A stretch of DNA of 64,000 nt from Acanthopleura granulata (Eukaryota > Mollusca > Polyplacophora > Chitonida > Chitonidae), in contig JABBOT010000023.1 of assembly GCA_016165875.1 (NCBI GenBank), forward strand, positions 3,077,644-3,141,643. Direction: 5' to 3'. Below, in pieces: positions 1 through 12,800 of this stretch. The notes under the pieces are model-generated. The model worked only from the letters and a program-made list of their open reading frames with translations. It searched no databases and was not told the DNA's origin. Position numbers and translations under genes: made by a program. The number at the start of each line of letters is the position of its first letter. The stretch's first letter is position 1.

Positions 1-149
1 TGTAATGAGATGAAAAGTATATTTAGATTAAACTGAAGAAAAGGAGAATTTTTACGTAAAAAGTAAAGAAAATTACTAAACTTATACTTACACCATCATA
101 AATATATTTACATGTTGTTATTAAGCAGATAAACTGCATTTATACAGTG

Positions 150-717
150 AAGTGAGGTGCAGTGGTTTGCCAGGTACCTGGTGAGGTGCAGTGGTTCGTC
201 AGGCACCTGGTGAGGTGCAGTGGTTTGTCAGGTACCTAGTGAGGTGCAGTGGTTCGTCAGGTACCTGGTGAGATGCAGTGGTTTGCCAGGTACCTGGTGA
301 GGTGCAGTGGTTCATCAGGTACCTGGTGAGGTGCAGTGGTTCATGAGGTACCTGGTGAGGTGCAGTGGTTCATCAGGTACCTGGTGAGGTGCAGTGGTTC
401 ATCAGGTACCTGGTGAGGTGCAGTAGTTCGTCAGGTACCTGGTGAGGTGGAGTGGAGTGGTTCATGAGGTACCTGGTGAGGTGCAGTGGTTCGTCAAGTA
501 CCTGGTGAGGTGCAGTGGTTCGTCAGGTACCTGGTGAGGTGCAGTGGTTCGTCAGGTACCTGGTGAGATGCAGTGGTGTGTCAGGTACCTGGTGAGGTGC
601 AGTTTTTCGTCAAGTACCTGGTGAGGTGCAGTGGTTCGTCAAGTACCTGGTGAGGTGCAGTGGTTCGTCAAGTACCTGGTGAGGTGCAGTGGTTTGTCAG
701 GTACCTGGTGAGGTGCA
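150..717. repeat. 29-bp minisatellite, about 20 copies
   Basis: A near-perfect tandem array of a 29-bp unit (core gaggtgcagtggttcgtcag, then gtacctggt) runs through the intron upstream of the exon at 860. One unit near 450 carries a small internal expansion (gtggagtggagtgg). The unit has no long open frame. Confidence 0.95.
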
Positions 718-859
718 ATGATAACATGATAACCTCTGGGGAACAGTTCCTGAGTACAACCCAAAGCACCAATTAAATAAACAAAATAGCCTCAACTACT
801 TTATGTGCTTTCACGTTAGTTGCTCTACAGTAGTGACCATCTCTGTTTGATCTACACAG

Positions 860-3800
860 GGAAGCCCTGATCATTATGTGGTCATTGGAGACGAGTACCG
901 CAGACTGCGAGAGCTTCTGACTCAAGTCAGCCTGGGAGAAGACATACAGCAACTGACAGTCTTCTTACAGGTAGGACAAAGTTACCAAAGGCTGGCAGTT
1001 TTGTCATGAAAGCTGTCAGAGTGATGAGTCCTCAAGGCGAGAATATTATTACAGAAGGTGACACCTAACTAAATGTAAACACGTATCAACAGATTGTCCG
1101 GCCCAAAGATAAAAAACCCTCCCCTTTAATTTTGTGGGATGTCATATAACCAATGTATTACAGTTCAAGGGGACCTCCGTGGCTCAGTTGGTTAGCACGC
1201 TAGTGCAACGTAATGACCCGGAAGCCTCCCAGCAGTGCGGTCACTGTGAGTTTAAGGCCAGCTCATGCTGGCTTCCTCTCCAGCCGTACATGGTAAGGGC
1301 TGCCAGCAAGCTGTGGATGGTCATGAATGTCTCCTGGGCTCGGCTTGATTTCCTCCCACCACAATGTGGCCGCCGCAGTATGAGTGAAATATTCTTGAGT
1401 ACAGCGTAAAACACCTGTCAAATAAATAAATAAATATTGCAGTTCAAAGTAAACAAAATCATGGATACTGAGAAAGTGAAAGTGCTACCATGTTATTATC
1501 AATTTTAAACAATCAGGCGTAACATTTTTCTTTAAGCTTTTCATTAAAGTTTGATTAAAGGTAATCATGAAGATCTTTCATGGCCTGTATTGTTAATTCA
1601 GTTGTTGATATGCTTTTTTTACTAAGACTGCTGGCATCCAAGAAAACGTTGTGAAGACCCGTCTGCTGTTAGCAGTTCACCGTGAGATCACAATGGCATT
1701 AGTACCCAGTGAAGGCTCATTGACTCCCAACTCTGCAGAGGTATGTCTACAATTTACATCTTGTTAAAATTTAATATGATAGTATTGCCTAACTTGACTG
1801 AACAGTGTGAGTTTTTTTGAAAAAAAAAATCCATTTTTTAAGGATGTGCCATGTTGTAGCTAAGTATGTACAGTGATCAGGTGCAACGTGTTTCCTTTGG
1901 GATTTCAAGGATGATGGTTACTTCTGGCGTACTCTTTGTCCACATGTATGTATGTGCAATTGATAATTATAATATATATATATATATATATATACAGTAA
2001 CTCTGACAACAGCAGTGGTTGCCATAGTTATTGATGGCGTTAAACACTTAATTACTTCTTAACACTTACCGTATGAAGGCATCTGAGGTGACAGAGACTT
2101 CATGTTCAATCCTGAGTCAGGGCCTTCCTAAAGTTGAGTAGGCACATTTTTGTTTTGCTCATGCAAGCTTATCTTCAAAAATCCACTTAACATCCCTCAC
2201 TGACAGGAGAATCCTCCTCAGCAAAGATCATGCTGATCTAAATTAACTGGCAACAGAAATAGTAAAGGCACTTTTGTGACCCCCTGTTCACTTGTGATAA
2301 TACTATTATTTTTGATCAAAGGTTGATAAAATGCCTCAGAAGGCTCTAGTGTATGCCAGTTTTCAGTATAATGCGCTTACCTAGTGTTCATGCTTTGGCC
2401 GTGCTGACAGAAATGTATCAGTCATTTGTCATCATCAAAACTGAAATAAGTGCAAGGCTTCTCCTCATATTTGATTTGTTCCATGATTTATTTTGCCGTA
2501 CAACACAAGGTCGTACCAGCACCAACACAGTGTGCATCCTGGAGAATCAGTTTTATCCATCTATTGAGCATTTTATGTACCTCCCTAGGGATACATTGAC
2601 AAGTGAAGTGCACAGTACAATTCATTCAAGCGGTGACGAACAACTGAAACAAACACCAACCTGAAAAGACATTGAATCATCCACTTCCATCTCAAGCGCT
2701 CGTAATCAGCTATGGCAATGTGCAAAAACTGTAAAAGTTTATGTACATGGAAAAGAGCTGTAAGGCTATGTATATGTGTGATGTGCATGTATATCTCAAG
2801 TTAGCTCCCATTGGATCACACCACCTTGGGGGCCTGGTGGCTAGAGCTTCAGCCTTGAGGTTGGGAGATTGGGGATCAATCCCTGGGTCGCGTCATATCA
2901 AAGACTTTAAAATGGTACTTGTTGCTGCCTCATGTGGTGCCCAACACTGGTTGACCCGGTGTCAGTATAGTGTGACTGGGTGATGTGTCATGTCTGGTTT
3001 CTTAAGAGTGATGCTCTAGTGGAGGCAACACTTTCGGGGTATGGACTCATCCAGCCACAAGGTGACAAAGGATAGCTACATTCTAAGGACTCCACATCAT
3101 CATATGACTGAAAAATTGTTGAGTGCGACCTAAGACCCGAGCATACATACATACATACCCTTTGGATCAGTTCGTGCTTGATGTCAGGAGATGTGTCTGA
3201 TATTATCAGGGTTCCTCCAAATTTTTTTTTCTTTTTACAGATTAAGAAGAAAATTCAGGATGTTTGTCTGACTGCCTATGCCGCTGATGGAGTAAGTTCT
3301 TATTGTTTTGTTTAAAATCACAAAACAGAGCATTATAAAATCACACTTTATCAGTGTCATTTTCTGGAATATGTTTCACAAATTTCCATGCCATGTTTTA
3401 AAAGCTTATTTTAAAAGTTAGCCTACAGTGGAAAACCCCAAAAGTTGTAAGCATGACATGTCACAAAAGCTTTGTTCAACAATTTGTTTACATTTGCAAA
3501 ATAAAAAGTAACAATAACGGTCCTTGGGATCCTTAAAATCGTACTCATGTTTTACGTCGTAGAAGAATGGTGGGAATAAAATTCAGACTTAAGTAGACAT
3601 TTTAATGAGATGTACTTGACCAGTTATGAGTGACCAAATAGACCCACTTGTACCAATTACCACACTGTATACCCTGCTTTCCATAACATGCAATGGCTAA
3701 AATATGTTCTGCCTTAAAAGAACAGATCACATTTAAAGGAAATACACATTATTTAAAGTGTCATTTCATTCTGATTCCAAATTTGATCTAAATTATTTAT

Positions 3801-6800
3801 TGGCATTTTTTTTACAGTGATTAAAATGGAAATAAAAGCCATATTGAATAGGCTGAAGCACAGTGACGTCCCAGATTGTTTTTTGCTCTTAAATATGTTC
3901 CAACTGTTATATTTCCATATTAAATACAGATACAGGCATTGTACTATATGTATATTCACGTAGAGCATTGACATAGCGCAATCACAGGATGTTCAGTAGC
4001 TGAAAAGAACGTGTGACGTCACTGTGCTTCAGCCGGTCCAATATGGTCCACAAAGTCCACCATAGCACCTCAATCTTTATTTCCGTTTTAATGACTGAAA
4101 AAAGGATCCAGAAAAAGTAATGAAGATTATTTTGGGTTCAGCATAAATTAGCCTTAGTGTACTTTATTTAAATATTGTCAGTTCTTTTTAAGTTTTGTCA
4201 CATGATATATTCAGCTGATGAGGGTTTTGTGATATTTGGGGAGTTGTTAAGCAATAGATCTCTAATTATCCACAAGGAACTATGAAGGCATTATGCTTGT
4301 TATATTTTCAGGACCTGATCAACAGGTTATTTGACAACGAAGTCGGGGAAAACTGCCGCCAACTCGTGGTTCACCCACAGCAGTCAATGAGAGAACAGCA
4401 TATCATGTGCCTTGTGTTCCACCTGATGTGTGTGGTAAAGAACACAAACAACAGCCGTCTCCTGCAGCCATTAGTGGCCTTGGCAAGAAACCCAAACAAC
4501 ATGAATGTAAGTGTTCAGACTTGATTGCAATTAGTGCTCTTCTGCAATCATTGTAATTGCCATGATTACGCATGTAGTTACAGGTTAGCCCATGATTTCT
4601 TCAAGGGGGCTAGCACGCCAGCGCAGCATAATGACCCAGGTGCCCCTCACCAATGCGGTTGGCGTTATCTCAAGCCCAGCCTATGCTGGCTTCCTTTCCA
4701 GCCGTGCGTGGGAAGGTCTACCAGCAACCTGCAGATGGTTATGGGTTTCCGCCAGGCTCTACCCGGTTTCCTGCACCACAGTGCTGTCGCCTGTCGCATA
4801 AGTGAAATATTTTTGAGCATGGTGTATAACACCAATGAAATAAATAAATAAATATAATAACTTCATGGAAGAGAAGGATGATTATGGCTTTACGCCACAT
4901 CGGCAATGTTTCAGCCATGTTGTGGGGATCCGAATTACGAAGGAAGACTGTCATCATGTAACTTAAATTAATCTTTGATAATGCATTTATAGAATAAATT
5001 GAGACAGCAAATTAATTATACACACTGAGCAGTGACCATTATATCTGAGTTACAATCATAGACTGTTGTCATAATGACAAGGTCGCTAATCACAGCCATG
5101 GGTACTTATAAGCAAATGCCACTGAGAAAAGACCATTATCCATGAGCACAGGAGTACCATGAAGGGTGCAGTGGTTTCTTCCAGACTCGATCTGCTCAAA
5201 GAAAAGTTAACAACTTTAGGTGAAATATTCTCTGACGCAGCCAGCATAATCAGATGAAGAAATAATTACTTGTACAAACACCAACTGATCTGTTGCTTGT
5301 CTGACAACATGTTTATATTCCGCTACTGCTGGAGACATTTCTGTTGATTTCTGTTCAGACATGTATGCATGAACATTTGATACATTCGTTTTTACCCCTG
5401 GGCCAAATTAGGACATCTGTCTGTCTGTCCATATCCTCCTCCATGCTCTATTTCTAGAACAGTTTTTCGATGTTCACCAAAGTTACATAACACTTACACT
5501 TTGGCATGAGGAAGAACCGTATTGATTTTTAATGACCTTGACCTTCTTCTTCAAGGTCATTGGGGTCAATTAAGTTAAATTTAACACAAGGTTTGTAAAC
5601 ATGATATTACTAGAACGGTTTATCCCAAATTCACCAAACTCACACCATACTTACACTATAGCATAAGGAAGAACCCTATTGATTTTCAGTGACCTTGATG
5701 TTTTTCTTCAGGATCATTGGGGTCATTTAAGTTAACTTTAATAAGGTTTTTAAAGGCTTGAAAACTGATACCACACCTACACAGATCTATGAATGGCTGG
5801 TATTACACATAATATCTCTTGGAATTTTGTATCTATTTGTTACATTGTACATATGCTTGAGGTTGAGGGGTTTTAAGTGCATTGCACAGTATTTTTTCTC
5901 TGTTTCAGGGCTGCTATTTGCCCACAATGCCAGAGGATCACTTAAGTGAGGTACACCAGGCTCTGTTAGATGCCAGGAACTCTGCCACAAACATGACAAA
6001 TGAAAACCCAGTCATGTACAGTATGTAGTACACATTATGTTTCACCCTTTTTTGTCTGTCCTGAGTCAGTTTGGCATTAGATTGGGTGTTGTCGTAGCGA
6101 TGTAGTCCGTCTGTGTGCTACACGTATACCTTTGTTCTCAGGAAAGAATGCTGTCTGGCATGTTCGGATGAACGAAACTAACGTAACGTATCATAGTTAT
6201 GAAAGAACAAAACACAGAAGCTCATTCAGTTTGGACGAATTTGTCCGTCATTAATTTTGGCAACCGTCAATGACTGCCGATATTCATGAATTACTTTATT
6301 ACTATATTACACATACTACTAAAGTGTAGCACAGTTTGTATCATCAGTGCATTGAGAGTCAAAGGTTCAAATTAGATAGTCTGAAAGATGAATAATTTGA
6401 GTGGCCATCTTTAATTTACCACAAATCCAGATTTTCTCCTATCTTCAACTACTGCTTATAATGCAGTGAAGGATCTAACAGTCTGTTCAAATTGATTCGT
6501 TACCAGTATAATAATGTAGCTATGTGTCTGTTGAACTCTGAACTGATGTTAACTTCGGTTCACATGAGTTGAATGAGTTTCCACAGCTGAATAAAGGGCA
6601 TTTAGATTTGTAACTTCATACATCTATCTATCCCATTATATTTCAGATGGAATAGATGTACATGTTATAAATAAAGGTTGGACTGTGTTGCTTTGAATTA
6701 CATGTGCTATAAAACTGAGGGCTTTGGAGACTTTTCCATTGGCTGTCATTTACATTGTTAAGGAGAGATGAATGTGAAAAGCTCTGATCGTGGCTTCCAG

Positions 6801-9800
6801 TAATTGCCAGTTTTCACTCACATCCCATGTACATGTACATCTAGATTGTTGTAAAACATTTGACTCCATTCTGTGTCTTCAGTTTGGCATCAGGTTTGGT
6901 TTTTCTGATTTTCAGAATGTCCACAAGGCCATCCATATGTAATTGGGGATGTAAGTTTTACTTTTGTTTAACTGCTTCATATCCCTACAACACTGGTGTT
7001 GTAATACAGCTCCTGTTGTATTAACTACAACTTTGTCAGGAACTTTGTCAGCCAACTGGCTGAGGTCATTTTTTTTCTGAAGCCAAGGCTTGTCAAAGGG
7101 TGCAGCCATAGTTGTTTGATTTGGTTTTCCTTCAACCACCTTACTTGCGGGATGGCCAAAATTAGCTCACCTCAAGATTTATGTCAACAGCCTCAAAAGG
7201 AAGCTCATATTAGCTTTGCTGCAGGTTCAAGTTTTGCTGAAATTTTGATACTAATTGGTTGTGCAAATAAGCTTTCCCCAGGTCTGCAGCTTCTGCTTTT
7301 TTAATTGATTTGCTCATCATCATCATGTCAGCAACTTGATCCACTAAATCATCAGCTTGATATCTTTATCAGTCCATTGAATCATCAGCTTGATATCTTT
7401 ATCAGTCCATTGAATCATCAGCTTGATATCTTTATCAATCCAGTGAATCATCAGCTTAATGTCTTCATCAATACAGTGAATCATCAGCTTGATATGTTTG
7501 TCAATCCATTGAATCATCAGCTTGATATCTTCATCAATCCAATGAATCATCAGCTTGATATGTTTGTCAATCCAGTGAATCATCAGCTTGATATCTTCAT
7601 CAATCCAGTGAATCATCAGCTTGCTATGTTTGTCAATCCAGTGAATCATCAGCTTGATATCTTCATCAATCCATTGAATCATCAGCTTGATATGTTTGTC
7701 AATCCAGTGAATCATCAGCTTGATATCTTCATCAATCCATTGAATCATCAGCTTGATATCTTCATCAATCCAGTGAATCATCAGCTTGATATCTTTGTCA
7801 ATCAAATTAATCAATCCATCAATGAATCATCAGCTTGATATCTTCATCAATCCATCAATCCATTGAATCATCAGAATCATCAGCTTGATATGTTTGTCAA
7901 TCCATTGAATCATCAGCTTGATATCTTCATCAATCCAATGAATCATCAGATTGTTTGTTCCAGTGTGGACGACCAGCTGTGGAAGATTTTTGCAGAGAGC
8001 CAGGCTGTGGTTTACGGATAGGAGGAGCTGGTCACCATTTGACCAAGCGAAACACACTGGTGGGAGATGCAGAGTAAGTTTCTTATGTTGTAATCAAGTA
8101 AGACTTCACTTAGGTCTACAGGACGCTAGGTCTACAAAGCTGTTTCACTTAGAGCTTTCAATCATGAGGTGCTTATGTACATACCATTGGCATAGAAGCC
8201 TGTTGAAAGTAGGTCAAGGCAACAAAGAGTTTTCACTTAGTCTTAAACTTCAGATATTTAGGTGCTTTTGGATTGACCCAGAAGATAGGTGCCTATCTTG
8301 AGGTACCAAAACTTTTGTTTTCAAAATATTTGCCTCCCTTTGACTTATTCCTTGAGATAATAGTGTACTCTTGCACATATGTAACAGGCCATGGGTCAAA
8401 TTCTGGGCCCATGTTCACAAAACTTTGTAAGTCACATTTCTCCTAAATCACGTCGCCTTATGTTATATAACCCAGACAATGTCTTTTACGAGGAAACTTG
8501 CGAAAAAGTGACTTAAGAAGTTGGCCCCTGTATTTTGCAGCCGAGACACAACAAGGCCTGGTCATGTTTTGGGAGCCCCTCAATCACGAAGCAGACACCC
8601 TGCCCCAGAGAGATCGCTTAATCCAGCCAGTTGTTCCATCCTGCGTGCCCTCACCCACATGGCCATGTACATTGGTGCTAACCACCACTCAGAGGTATGT
8701 GACAGATATCATAAGTGGTAGCCTTTGACTGTTTAAGTTGATGTGCGTCAGTTAAAGCTGAAGTGTGTCCGTGGATATATTGCCAATGACATAATCAGCA
8801 TCTCATTTTTAGCTTGTACCCTGAGCTATGTCGTACCCTGAACCTCTGCGGCGGTGTCCAACAACAGGAAAAGCAACGTTAAACAAAATGTTAGCAGTGG
8901 TATCTTAACAAGTACTGCATGTATTGAACTCAGGGTTTGCATACATGTAGAGCACAATAACACAGGAAGGATATTCCATCATTGATTCTGTGTGTGCATA
9001 TTAAATAGCGTACATTACCAAATTCCTCCCTCAGTGGACTGTGTGTTAGAATCTGTGTTAAACGAAATGTTAAGGGTGGTATGTTAAAAAATACTGCCTG
9101 TGTTGACTTCAGGGTTTGCAAACATGTAGAGCACTGTAACATGAGGGGGATATTCCCCCATCTTGGATTCTGTGTATGCATATTAAATACTATAAATTAC
9201 CCAATTCCTCGCGTAGTGTACTGTGTAATAGAATCAGTGTTGAACAAAATGTTAATGGTGATATCCCAAAATATACTGCATGTATTGAGCTTAGGGTTTG
9301 CACACAGAGAGCTTATTGACACGAGGGGAATATTCAATTGTCGATTCTGTGTGTGCATATTAAATACTGTCAATTATGGAATTCCTGACTTAGTTAACTG
9401 TGTATTAGAATCTGTGTTAAGCAAAATGTTAGTGGTGTATCTTAAAAAATACTGCTTGTATGGAGCTCAGGGTTTGCACACAAAGGTGTATGTTCCATCA
9501 GTCATGCCCTAAGTTCATATTAATTGCCATAAATTACAAATTTCACCCTCAAACGCCCAGTAACAGGGAAAGCAATGTTGACTAAAATGTATCTTTAAAA
9601 AACTACAGCGTGTATTGAGCTGAGCCAGCGTTACAGGTTTGCTCTCCAAAATTCCACCATTCACAAGGTTGTTATGCACTTTCACAAGGATATTAAATTT
9701 AATTATCTATCTCATCAATATTCATTTGTTACTCTCTCGCCATCTTCTCCCTGAAGGAATATTCTTATTTCATTCAAAAAGCTGATCTTACATGGTTTAA

Positions 9801-12800
9801 GCATTCAGGCAGCCCAATGACTATGTAGGTCATCTAAGATGGAAACCTCTGTATAATGAAGGTGTGTTTGTGTGTTTTTAGGAAGTAGCTGACATGATTC
9901 AGTCTGGAGTAATGACCTCCTTGGAGGATTTCCTCTGGGGTCACATATCTGTGGACTTCGAGGTCATCCAGGCAGCTCTGGGGAAGGGATTTGATGATGT
10001 CTTGGTGCTGCTTCACCACCTGTTGGACAGAATACACAATGATGTGTCACATGGTAGGCTGATACATGATATATCCTGCAAGTACATGACATGGTGTGCT
10101 AATAGATCGAATGGTGTGCTTATACATCTCATGCAGTGTGCTTATGTATCACATGGTGTGTCCATATACCCCGAGAGTCAAGGCCTCGCATGCGATTATA
10201 TCCCCAGAGTCAAAGTTAAACACGCTGATGCAAAATGTAAACAAAAAGAGAGACAGGTTTGCACAGGGAAAAACAACTTTTTGTAGTCTGCTCTGATCAC
10301 GTGAAAGGTCAGGAACAAAGGTTTTGTGTCTGACACTAATAAAAGATTCTGGCAAAAATTGTAAGTGATATTCCAGAAAATACGAAAGAATCAAGTGAGC
10401 ATGTGGCAGGACTGGTTGTTCCTGAAAAGTGCATGTAGTCAGAAGGTTTTCTACTTTCCTCCGAAAAAATCACATCAAGTCTTAGAACACTTGTCTTGCC
10501 TGGAGGTCCGAAAACAGGATAGAACACTGTGTAAATCCTTTGAACTCTTCTGTCATACACAGTTAAGTCACCATCTGAAAGCTCCTGTGCCTGGACACAG
10601 ATCTGGGCAGAAGTGGAGTTTCATCTCTGGCCTGTTTATTAGAATGTTAGTGAACTTCACAAACTTGATATGGGTGAAAACTGAAAGTGCCGAGATTTCT
10701 CCTGCCATACCATCCATGTACGTCATTATTCAAATCAACAAGTTCTCTTACTAAAAAGAAATCACCGGAATCACATCCATAGCGATCTTCTGTCACCCCT
10801 TTTCTCATTTCATTTGACTGCAGTTAACCCTGACTTTGACTTTGACCTAAATCAGGTGTTCTGCAAATTTGATGACCGTAGCTCTGTGTACGACAACATC
10901 ACAGTAACCATCTTGACAACTTTGACAGTACAGTACAGTCAATGAACATATATATTATTTGAAAACAAGGTCTTTTACAACCTTTTTTTCAACGTCAGAA
11001 GGCACCGACGTAACCGACCCAGCCAGTAAAGATTCAAAGGGTTTTACCAAGGGAGATAATTTCGCAACGACATTTACATGGCCCGGCCCGGAAAGTGTCA
11101 ATAGTTTATTGTTTTACGTCTCAAAAATGCTTTGTGGTGATATATTCGCTATGTGATGATCTTCCGCAGATATACAAGTAGATAATTGGCTGATAGCTCA
11201 CAGTGTATACTGACACACCACATGGTATGCTGACGACCAGGAAAAATATCAACTATGTGGTTCACCAACACGTGTTATGCCTGGAAGATATTCACATAGG
11301 CCTAACTAATAATATCCCACAGTATGCTGATAGCTCACAGTGTATGCTGATAGCTCACTGTGTATGCTGACACGCCACAACGTATGCTGATGACCAGGAA
11401 AATATTAACTGTGTGGTTCACCAACACGTATTATCCTCGGAAGATATTCACATAGGCCTAACTAATAATATCCCACAGTATACTGATAGTTCACAGAGTA
11501 TGCTGATAGCACACAGTCTATGCTGGCGCATCGCCTGGTATGCTGACGTATCATTTGGTATGCTGACGCATCACATTGTACACTGATATATCACACAGTA
11601 TGCTGATACATCACCTGGTATACTGATATGTCACACTGTTTACTGATCCATCACACAGTGTGCCAATGCATAACTTGGTGAGTCGATGCATAACACGGTG
11701 TGCCGATGCATGACTCAGTATGCAGATGCATCGCACACTGTGCCAATCCATCCCACAGGGTGTGGTTCCATCACACGATATGCCACAAACTGAAGATTGC
11801 AGTATTTCTCCAAGAGATGCAAGAAAAGTTGTATCATTGCATAGACTTTACTGCATCAGGTCAACACTGATCACCCAGACACTTAGAAGCTTTTATTTTG
11901 TGGACTGTGTTTCCAGAGCTGGTAAGTGGCATAGAATGGAAAACATCCAGCCCATCGTGATTGAGGGAGGATTTTCAAATTCAGCTCTAACACAAGTTCA
12001 TGTGTGATAAAAGATCTTTGAACACTGTGCAGGAAAATTGTGTGATTTATATTTTTATAATACATTTTTGAATTTAGAACCATTGAAATGCATTTGAGAC
12101 ATGAAATTCTAAAGTGGGTATTTCTGACAACATTGTCACAGATAATACACGGACTGCTGGACACCTGCATTCAGAATGGACACATGTACAGCTGGAGCTC
12201 AGAGAGTCATACGTTTTAACAGCTTTGTAAACAAAAACATATTGAATCATTTTCCTTTAGTGGTATTTAATTTAATGCAATTTCACATGTACATTTACCT
12301 GATCATTATTTTCAAAACTATTAAAAAGTTAAGAACTATTTTTGAGCCTATGGCACTGGTAACAAATTCATTTATTGAATGGCTGATAGTCAGTTGTACC
12401 TTTTGTTTTTATCTGTTGCTAGGTGGTGATGCACACTACAACCTGAGGGACAAAGCAGGAAGGTCCAGGTGGGAAGAACAGTTCAACGTGACTTATGTCT
12501 CACCAGTGCTCTCGGTGAGTATGTCTCTGTCTTGTTTTTCTTCACATCTTCCCAAAATTAAACATGCCTCGCTAGATGCTCTTCAAGCTGATTTTTAATA
12601 AATTATGATAACCATTTTCATTTTTATTGTGGAATTGCTGTGTGTTCTTCACTCTTTTTGCTTATGGACATGGCAGTAAAACACATTTGCACTCATGACC
12701 TTTGATTTGATGGTTCAGTCTATAACCATAATATTTCCTTCTTTCCTTTTCTCCATTGTTCCCACTGTTATCAGCGATTGGAAGATACCATTGCTATGCT

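Noticed and set aside
7334..7962. CRISPR-like regular repeats
   Set aside because: Units are contiguous with no unique spacers, the host is a eukaryote, and no cas genes are present.
7305..8057. Long open frames on both strands with NHQLDIF or WIDEDIKLMI repeats
   Set aside because: They are products of a 33-bp minisatellite whose length is a multiple of three; the intron between the two RZ-finger exons contains it.
9081..9512. 143-aa open frame
   Set aside because: Crosses several units of the 180-bp tandem repeat; the sequence is repetitive and not protein-like.
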